This document shows positions 41,958-48,993 of a DNA stretch of 48,993 nt, piece by piece (position 1 is the first letter of the stretch; the number at the start of each line of letters is the position of its first letter). The position numbers and the translations under genes are program-made. Under the pieces are notes generated by a model that was given only the letters and a program-made list of their open reading frames with translations, ran no database searches and was not told where the DNA came from. The stretch comes from Entrophospora sp. SA101 (lineage: Eukaryota; Glomeromycota; Glomeromycetes; Entrophosporales; Entrophosporaceae), in assembly GCA_958430865.1 (NCBI GenBank), contig CAUDNR010002224.1:8518-57510 (forward strand), written 5' to 3'.

Positions 41958-42908
41958 ATGCCTTCAAATCATGAATATGCGAAGCCAACTGATTCTGATG
42001 CAAGATCGCCTTGCCCTGCTCTTAATTGTTTAGCAAATCATGGATACATGTATTTATTTATAAATAAATATTATTTATTGTGTGGAATGTAGTTATTTAA
42101 ACTAATTAACTAATTGACTAATCAATCAATCAATCAATCCTTCTAATAGTCCTCGTAATGGAAAAGATATTACAATATGTCAATTGATGAATGGTTTAAT
42201 GAAAGGTTTTAATCTTTCAAGAGGTTTGGCTATTTTCCAAACATTAAATACCTTTTCATACTTTGGAAAAATATTCAAAAATAAATTGTAAGTAGCCAAT
42301 AATCAATTTAATCATATCCAATCAAATGATATCCAATCTAAATCCAATTATTATCGATTATTAGATCACTAGCAGATTTACATCAACATAATAAACTTGA
42401 ACATGATGCATCAATAACTCGTATTGATAAAGACTTGGGCCCTAATTGGGAAGTTAATCATGATTTGATAAATTTATTCCTGGGACAACAACAATATGAT
42501 GGAAAAATAACCAAAGATTCTTTCATGAAAATTCACAAAATACGTTACAACGATTCTAAAAGTAATAACACCAAATTTACATATGAGTGGAAACAAAACA
42601 ACTTGGCTTTTGGTGAATACAGTTTGTTTTTGACTATTATAGGTGCTGCTACAAACAATGAAGTTGATGTGGATTGTGCTGATAGTATTTTGAGAGATGA
42701 AAGAATCCCCAGCGATTGGAAGTTTGGTGAATCTTCCATCACTTTAATTAAATTATTAAAATTTCAAAAATACCTTGAAACGCAATACAAGGAAAAATAT
42801 GGAGATGATGATGTTGATAATAATAATAGCAAGAATAAAAATGAGATTGAGAATAGCAAGAAGAATGATAGTTTTTATAAAAAAACAATTAGATTATTAA
42901 AGCATTAA
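41958..42908 (+). CDS. Family 2 heme-thiolate peroxidase (chloroperoxidase-like)
   Basis: Exons 41958-42049, 42150-42287 and 42365-42908 join in frame to 257 residues. The motif SPCPALNCLANHGYIPRNG starts at residue 17; Cys19 in Pro-Cys-Pro is the expected axial heme ligand. LEHDAS at 88-93 supplies the Glu-His-Asp motif found in chloroperoxidase and unspecific peroxygenases. FGEYSLF places Glu161 where the acid-base glutamate of the distal pocket is expected. The family uses hydrogen peroxide to halogenate or hydroxylate organic substrates; the substrate is unknown. The protein begins MPSNHEYAKPTD with no signal peptide, so it is probably intracellular, unlike the secreted classical members. 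The C-terminus is Asn/Lys-rich. Confidence 0.92.
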
Positions 42909-43024
42909 ATAAATTATTTAATAAATTAATAAATTATTCATTTATATATACACACTTACTCACTTGAGCATATATACATACCAACATACACACATGTATT
43001 TATTATTTAAATTTGTTTTTTCTT
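42909..43024. terminator. 3' flank of the peroxidase gene
   Basis: AT-rich sequence with AATAAA words at about 42908 and 42920 follows the stop codon and could direct polyadenylation. A run of ACATAC/CACAC words follows. Confidence 0.35.
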
Positions 43025-43490
43025 CTATTTCTATTTATTAAAAATTCTTTTAATGATGAAACAACATTTTCATGATCTCCAAGAGATTCATTAGCTGTGG
43101 TTGATTAAACCACACCAATTCCTTTAATAATTAACAGAAATGCCCCTTTACTAGTTAAATAGTCTTTTTTATTAGTATTGAGTCATCCTCATCTTTAATA
43201 GCAATTTTCTTTTACATACAATGATGAGTGACGATAATGATTTACAACATTTTTCTTCTTGATGATTCTATATCAATAGCTTTTGTTCCAGGCATTTGGA
43301 TAGTTAAATAAAAGATGCTGATTCATCATGATAGAAATTACAACTGAAATTCCTTTTTGTTGTGCAGTTTTTAGTCCAATTCTAATGCCACTAAATCTAA
43401 ATCTTGTTCTAGTTGAAGTAATTGTGGCAATACATGAGCTTCAATGTCTATTATTGTTGTGATTTTTGGACAACCTTTTTTTTTATAGTC
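43025..43490 (-). pseudogene. DUF336 / GlcG-HbpS-like relic
   Basis: Reading downward, KKKGCPKITTIIDIEAHVLP and LEQDLDLVALELD are followed by KEFQL/ISVV, HDESASFI in a second frame, MPGTKAIDIESSRRK in a third, and KGAFLLIIKGIGVV then TANESLGDHENVVSSLK near the end. The order (a helix with ALELG, a DES strand, MPGT.AIDI..RRK, and a GIGVxG-like strand) resembles the heme-binding GlcG/HbpS family. Stops and shifts make it non-functional. The assignment is from memory of the fold pattern. Confidence 0.45.
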
Positions 43491-44880
43491 ATTTATCACA
43501 TGATAAAAAAGTTTCTAGGAAGAAAAAGACATTAATTTATAATAATCATATAGATCATTTATTTAAAGATGAATAAAAAAAATGAATTTTTTTCATCAAA
43601 ATCAAGAGACAATAACAACAATAGTAACATTTGCTATAAATAGATCAATTCTATTCGCAATTATATATTTGTTTTAATGGGGTGATTTTTGAGTTGTGAT
43701 TGTTTGCCGTTTTTTTCTGCCTTTTTTTTTGTCGATTAATATTTATCACATCCGAAATTTGTCACCGAAAATATATAATGTAAAAAAATTATTTTTGGCC
43801 TGCCCGTATTTTTATTATTATTTATTACTAATATATAGTATTATATTTTTGGTGACCTGCCGTTTTTTATTAAACGTGATAAACCATTTATCACGTTTAA
43901 TAAAACCTTTTTTCCAAGCAAACAGAGATTTACTTAGTTTTAATATTTAGTTAGAATGATAAAGATAAATCATTACGGTTTTTTTTTTAATTAACAAATT
44001 TACAACTGAGAATGCAACGTAAGCCTTTTTGCTTTTTATTTTTATTTATTATTATCACATCTTAGACCAAGACAATAGTTTATTCTATTAAATTCGAATC
44101 ATATAAATAGGATAGCCGCCCCCATATTTTTTCATAACTATAACTATTATTTAATGATTAGAAAAAATTGTTACGCGAATAACAAAAAAATCTCATATAC
44201 AAAGAGACGAATTTAATAAACTTTATAAAACTTAATCGCATTTGAGAAATAGATAGCCAAAAAGTGAAAAGCTTCTTAATGGATACATATAATCAATGAA
44301 AATAATGAAAAGAGGTGGGTTTTAATATAAATGATAGAGAACATAATACCTAGTGGATGGGCCATCTCATTCACACCAACTCCGTTTTCAACCATCATCA
44401 TCTAAAAGAGCTACATATTACCAAATATTAATTTTTATGCAAAATTGATGATAATTACATATTCATATAATAAAAAAATCAAAAAGGACGCGTTTTTACT
44501 AACCGGAATTTGAATTAGTTTTTTTGCCCTTATTATTATTATTTATGGTAATAATCAATTTTAATTTTTACGCCAAAAAAATAATTTCATGTAGATTGCT
44601 GTGGCGCAACCAAGTGAACTAACTCTTTCTAAATTAAATCATGGTAGATGTTACACTTACTATTACGTTTATCTTAGTGAAGAGAGCTTTGGCCCATTTA
44701 TCTCAGATACAATCAGAATCAAAGTGAAGATTTTCACTTCAATCACTATACACTCCGATATGGTCTTGGGGAGAACGAACATTACAACTATCCTTTAAAA
44801 GTAATTCAGAAATAGCCAATTTCAAAAAGTCGAGTTAATTTTTTTTTCAAAGTTTACACAAAGGTGATTATGCAAAAAGA
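43491..44880. other. No supported gene
   Basis: Open frames at 43696-43950 and 44601-44798 lack motifs; the first overlaps a perfect hairpin and the second has no ATG. The frame at 44601-44798 (ELTLSKLNHGRCYTYYYVYL) has protein-like composition and may belong with the helicase scrap just downstream. Confidence 0.35.
43865..43905. repeat. Perfect hairpin, 19-bp stem, 3-base loop
   Basis: TTTTATTAAACGTGATAAA is followed by CCA and its exact complement. The flanks are T-rich. It could be a MITE remnant, a transcript hairpin or a protein-binding site. Confidence 0.85.
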
Positions 44881-44900
44881 AACTACTTACTTTGATATCA

Positions 44901-44979
44901 ATGGAAGTTCTACGTCAAGGCAACAGTTTCTTTCCTCTGCAGATTACTGTACACAAAACTCAAGGATTGAATCTTAAAT
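44901..44979 (+). pseudogene. Pif1-type helicase fragment
   Basis: The plus strand reads MEVLRQGNSFFPLQ and ITVHKTQGLNLKF before a stop. FPLQ followed by TVHKTQGLTL is the late conserved motif of Pif1 helicases and Helitron transposons. Only this scrap remains; a nearby DQSMIQDYTRLKSVDQRG (about 45010) may be related. Confidence 0.45.
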
Positions 44980-44980
44980 T

Positions 44981-45890
44981 TTGACTTTTCTTATATAAAT
45001 ACTGACCAATCCATGATTCAAGATTACACAAGATTGAAAAGTGTGGACCAGAGAGGTCTTGGCCAAATTAAAAAGTAGCAAAAGCAATTAATTAATTAAC
45101 ATATGGGGCAGACAAAGTGAACGTTTGTATTACCAAGAATTTCAGGGATCAAAATTTGGTCATTTGTAACGTGATCATAATTTGTTAGAACTATCCTTAT
45201 ATTAATATAACAATAATTAATATGAAACTCATTTATAATCATCTCGATCGGCAATTTACGTCCTTTTGTTGGTTGATTTGATTGATTAGGCAGTAAAGAC
45301 AGTTGAATTGATGTTGTTGCTATCTGTTATATATTTTTTTTTTGTTAATAATAATAATATTATAATTAATCTCCAAAAAAACCTGAAATGTCAACCAATT
45401 TTGAAAGAAAGTAGTTATTGTAATAAATAGATGAAAATTATTTCCAAGTTGTAGAATTACTTGATCATTCTCAAACGCAAAAATAATAAATTGAATAATG
45501 TTAAATCTAATAGATTGAGCTTAGGTGCAATGATCGCACAAGTATCATCTTATTACATGAACTTTTCATGTGTGACTAACAAGAAGAAAAGGATCCCGAA
45601 TGCAATTTCGATGAATACCACTCCTTCCTGAATTTCAATTGTATACATACTTTTTCCATCTACTTTGCCTTTGACGTTACATAAGTTTAATAAATTATTA
45701 TTATTTAATAGTAATGATAACCATGTAAACGAAATATATCATAAAATGACCTTATGGAGTTGCGTTAATTTGATGTTTTCGATTTTGATTTAGAAGTTAA
45801 TATTAGCTATGCGTAATAATAATGCGATAATATTATTAATAAAATAAAAATGCTCTTAAATTATCTGAGTTTGAAACAACATACAGTCAA
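44981..45890. other. No intact gene
   Basis: On the minus strand about 45320-45235 reads ATTSIQLSLLPNQSNQPTKG and RKLPIEMI, a protein-like scrap without context. The rest is AT-rich. Confidence 0.35.
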
Positions 45891-45893
45891 ACC

Positions 45894-46019
45894 TCGTCAT
45901 AGCGGATCTCGCCATAGCGGATTTCTTGTTACAACAGATTTAAATATTGGCCTTTTTTTATTAATATTAATATTAATTAAAATGTTTGTCATAACGGATT
46001 TTTGATGGGGGTCATCTGC
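45894..46019. mobile_element. CAGTC-type (pogo/Tigger-like) MITE, left end only
   Basis: CAGTCAAACCTCGTCATAGC at 45894, preceded by TA, matches the MITE family at 11392, 17639 and 38950. TCATAACGGATTTTTGATGG near 45995 resembles the interior of the family, but the right TIR is absent. The sequence is interrupted at about 46020 by a 20-bp palindrome. Confidence 0.55.
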
Positions 46020-46020
46020 C

Positions 46021-46040
46021 AAGTATCCGGCCGGATACTT
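46021..46040. repeat. Perfect 20-bp palindrome AAGTATCCGGCCGGATACTT
   Basis: It reads identically on both strands and is GC-rich at its centre, unlike its surroundings. It follows GGGGTCATCTGCC directly. Its position at the break in a MITE suggests it is the tip of another element. Confidence 0.85.
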
Positions 46041-46129
46041 TTCAAATAGATTATTTTTAATTAAAGATCAGTCAGCATTAAAATAAGCAACAAAACAACA
46101 GATTTACAAGCAACAAATTTTCTAAAATA

Positions 46130-46345
46130 AACAAACAATTGATAGATTATTTGTCCAAATGTTTTCGAGTAGCAACCTTTTCCAAAGTTTCTACAATAAA
46201 TCAATAAACCAACAATTGATAGATTGCTTGTCCGCAAGTAACAAAGGTTTCCAAGCTTCTAAATTTGATAGATTATTTATCCAGATGTGCGCGAATAACA
46301 AAAATTTCCAAGTTTCTAAAATAAATCAATTGATATATTTCCAAA
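46130..46345. repeat. Imperfect tandem repeat with TTGATAGATT words
   Basis: Three to four units carry TTGATAGATTatTTGTCC, an AGTAACAAA/GAATAACAA word, and TTTCCAAGTTTCTAAAATAAATCAA. The plus frame translates them as DRLFIQMCANNKNFQVSKIN-type repeats. I recall similar repeat peptides from glomeromycete genomes. A methionine-started frame at 46159-46374 covers it but is probably repeat-driven. Confidence 0.55.
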
Positions 46346-47013
46346 AATTCGTAATAAAGTCAATTAGATCATAAAGAATTTAAAACATTGAAAAGAAAAG
46401 TGAAATCATTAGACGATGACAAGCAGAAAAGGGCCCATTAGCATTTTTATCAATTTGGAGTTAATATCAATTAAAAATGTTTTGGAGAGGTGATAATGAT
46501 CAAAAGAGGAATTATATATATATACATGAGGAAAACACATGTGTGTTTTATCTGACTTTTGTTCATTGTCGACAGATGTCAATTTATTGATCTTGTTGTT
46601 ATAAACTTCTGATTTTCGTAAAAATTATTTTAATAAAATATTTGACAAAAAATTTTTCATTTTGCCCAATATCTCTGAAAGAAAGATTCTAAATATTTTG
46701 CAAAAAATAAATAATTTTAAATCTATGGATATAAAATAATAATGACATGATTATTATATTTGTTGAAATTTCTAATCTTTAATATATTTGTGCGAGAGCG
46801 TGTGTAAGTGTAGTAAACATGACCTCTTTTATTCCAAGTCAATTATCTTTTTTCTTCAGGTTTTTAATCCAAGATTTTCTATTGAAACTACTTTATCGGT
46901 GAGAGGTGATGATTATGGTTGATTAATGCACACTTTATAAATCTCGTCCAAGCTAAAAATTCACGTTTATATAATTAATTACAAAGTAAATATATGAATA
47001 AAAAAATTCTACC
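46346..47013. other. No supported gene
   Basis: AT-rich intergenic DNA downstream of the MIM2-like gene. No repeats with defined ends were seen. Confidence 0.45.
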
Positions 47014-47335
47014 CTAGAAAGAAAACTTTCTACCCAGCCATCGTCTTAACGAAAGAAGTATCAAACCAAATAAAATTTGCTCTAATTGCTCAACAAGTTC
47101 CTCCCAGTCTTCTTCTATTTCAGACACGTTAGCAGTTGGATCATCATCGTCATTATCATTATCTGTAATGTCTTGTAGAAGGGCCAACCTTCTGAATTAA
47201 TTCAGTCAGTATACTGCCACAACAAATTGATCTATAAAAAATATCACTCGTGTGAATGTTATTAGATGATATACCTTCTAATTCGTCTGTTGGATGTTGT
47301 TGGATTAGTATGTTCCCATCTATAGAATGAGACAT
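47014..47335 (-). CDS. MIM2: MIM2-like small mitochondrial outer membrane protein
   Basis: Two exons, 47335-47275 and 47171-47014, join over a 103-bp intron with a GTATAT donor, CTAAT branch-like word and CAAG acceptor, giving 72 residues in perfect frame. The start is MSHSIDGNILIQQHPTDELE. An acidic stretch follows (DNDNDDDDPTANVSEIEEDW), then EELVEQLEQILFGLILLSLR and RWLGRKFSF. An acidic N-terminus, a W-E-E..EQ helix, one hydrophobic segment and a closing RWLGRKF-type motif match fungal MIM2, which helps insert helical proteins into the mitochondrial outer membrane. The single-frame reading without splicing runs into a stop. The tail is a few residues shorter than the GRKFxYW ending I recall. 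The assignment is tentative. Confidence 0.55.
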
Positions 47336-47535
47336 TATCAAGAAGAAATTGTCGGATTAGTGTAATCAGTAATTTTTTTGTGCAGGTTTGGATTTATATT
47401 GAAAATTATCAATCGTAAACAAATTTTATTATTATTATTGTAAATTTATTGATATGTATATATTACAGATAAAGAAATTTATAATATATACATATATATC
47501 TATATATTAAATGAATTCTTTATGTATACATGTAT

Positions 47536-48981
47536 CTATTTATTTACACCTTTTTTATCATGTTTCCCTCGCTTACACAGCAATTTAAGACTTTCAATAT
47601 TCAAACTGAGCATTTCCAATAAAAATTGTACTTGAAATTTTATACCTGAACTAATGATATTATTTTTCTTGATTGATTCTTGCAAATTGTTGATTTTGTT
47701 GACCACTGTGTTATTAATCACTAATTCATATTCTTCATCATCTAATCCACAAATCATCATTATTGAATCATCACCGCTATTCCTTCTAGTATTACGGTTA
47801 TTATTAATGCAATTATTAACTCGTATGATTTTTGAAGAAATGTAACTTTGAAGGATCCAATATAGCATATAATAATGTCTCCATGCTAAATCAGACATAA
47901 TATCACCTTTTTTGGTTTTTTTAAATGGAATTGAATCAAAATAAACATTAATTATTTTTGATAAACTTAATTGTGATTTTATCAAGTGTCGATAATTACG
48001 ACCAGCTGAGTTAATATCTGCATTGGATAATGCTAAATCAAGCAACTTTGCTTTAAAGGTGTTTGATATTAAAGTCTATAAATAAAAATCAAGATTATTT
48101 ATTAATAAAGCATAAATAAATAAATGAATAAATAAATAAATAAATAGAATATATACACATCTACACCAAACTCACTTGAAGAAATAATTGGAATTTTGAT
48201 GAATCAAGATGCTTGGATTTCAAGTATATCTCAGTTGTCAAAGTTTTAGAGCAAATATGTTCAGAGTATGAAAGAATTATCATCTAAAATTATTAATCAA
48301 AAGTCTTTTTATTTTTAATATTCAATTCTAAATAAAATTAATTCTGTTAATTTAAATTATAAGCAAAAGCAGACTTTACCAAATCTAATAATCTTTGGAT
48401 CATGTTTACAAAATCTTTAGATATTTCATCTTTGTCAAATATTGAAATTAATATATCAACAGGAGTTTTAATGTTTGTTGTACGTTGTTGGGCTCCATAA
48501 TTGTTTGGAATAAGTTGTAAAAATATTGTTGAAGATAAATTTTCTAAATAAAAAATTGATAGATGTATATTTTAACAATTATATAGTGATTTAAAGAGGA
48601 CAGGTATTTATATATTTCAATTGTTTTTTACCTTGTTTTAATTTTATATCAACTTCTAACACACTTACTATATGTTCAAACAACAAGAGTTTTCTCTAAA
48701 TTATATACATGTGTTCAATCAATAAATATGTACTAAAAAAATCAACTGAATGATAATTATTGACTTACTTGAGATTTATCATCATCCATTAGATGAGGTT
48801 GGAACATCGTTTTTTTGAAGAAATTCCAAAAATCTTTATATTCTTTCCAAATGTCATCTATTTCATTTATTTGACTATCAAAATCACTTGAAGAAGGAGA
48901 TGACGACCAAATATTCTCAAAAGGTAAAGAACCCTCTTGTTGTAAAATTTGATTTAAAATTTTATGTGCTTTCAGAGCCAT
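47536..48981 (-). CDS. Unrecognised 362-residue protein, five exons
   Basis: Exons are 48981-48769, 48695-48632, 48543-48380, 48283-48176 and 48075-47536, all GT-AG and in one frame. The start MALKAHKILNQILQQEGSLP is followed by FWNFFKKTMFQPHLMDDD, NNYGAQQRTTNIKTPVDILI, ISKDFVNMIQRLLDL, HLIKSQLSLSKIINVYFDSI, DLAWRHYYMLYWILQSYISS, an Asn/Arg-rich loop (NNCINNNRNTRRNSGDD) and an alpha-helical C-terminus ending KRGKHDKKGVNK. The protein looks mostly helical and soluble, with a basic tail. No family is recognised. It is preserved through five exons amid heavily decayed DNA, which implies it is under selection. Confidence 0.8.
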
Positions 48982-48993
48982 TCTATAATTAAC

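Noticed and set aside
1..48993. CRISPR arrays, bacterial operons, rRNA or tRNA genes
   Set aside because: The DNA is eukaryotic with spliceosomal introns. No regularly spaced direct repeats with unique spacers and no tRNA cloverleaf or rRNA signature were seen.

Overview
The window is AT-rich eukaryotic DNA with short canonical GT-AG introns of about 55-105 bp, (TA)n and (AAT)n microsatellites, abundant transposon debris and conserved fungal genes. Recognisable products (NAC alpha, an AVT amino acid transporter, a family 2 heme-thiolate peroxidase, a MIM2-like protein, a jacalin lectin relic, signal-peptide/Kelch/TM relics) fit a repeat-rich fungus. The transposase families and style of repeats suggest an arbuscular mycorrhizal fungus (Glomeromycotina). 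That placement is inference, not proven here.

Layout. 1-8.15 kb: three copies (A, B, C) of an unrecognised gene module, two direct and one inverted, with a 481-bp perfectly identical tract between copies A and C. In between lie a broken N/Q-rich repeat gene, a 39-bp minisatellite and a 142-bp hAT MITE with an 8-bp target duplication. 8.16-11.7 kb: a complete hAT transposon whose ten-exon transposase stays in frame throughout. 12.3-12.9 kb: an older transposase relic split by a 109-bp MITE. 13.7-16.6 kb: two intact host genes, NAC alpha (+) and an AVT-type transporter (-), convergent and 84 bp apart. 16.6-22.4 kb: gene-poor, with MITEs and the first copy (R1) of a 1.9-kb repeat. 22.4-23.4 kb: an intact tetraspan gene built from six small exons. 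23.6-32 kb: a dense set of dead host genes, namely MBOAT/wax synthase-like, fructose-1,6-bisphosphatase, IMPACT/YIH1 and a Kelch membrane protein whose middle segment is inverted in place, plus unassigned relics. 32.1-33.8 kb: second repeat copy R2, carrying an inverted 185-bp inner block relative to R1. 33.9-37.9 kb: nested inverted-repeat elements with a transposase relic, another MITE and a degenerate tandem array. 38-41 kb: fragments, a possible small secreted protein, and a jacalin-lectin/transmembrane gene with two lesions. 42.0-42.9 kb: intact peroxidase. 43-47 kb: a DUF336/GlcG-like relic, a Pif1-type helicase scrap and short repeats. 47.0-49.0 kb: a MIM2-like small gene and an intact 362-residue orphan gene, both on the minus strand.

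Spliced models were built by hand, requiring GT-AG ends and an open frame through every junction. Six multi-exon genes satisfy this completely (hAT transposase, NAC alpha, AVT, tetraspan, peroxidase, 362-aa orphan), as does the two-exon MIM2-like model. Family names rest on remembered motifs; no database search was run.
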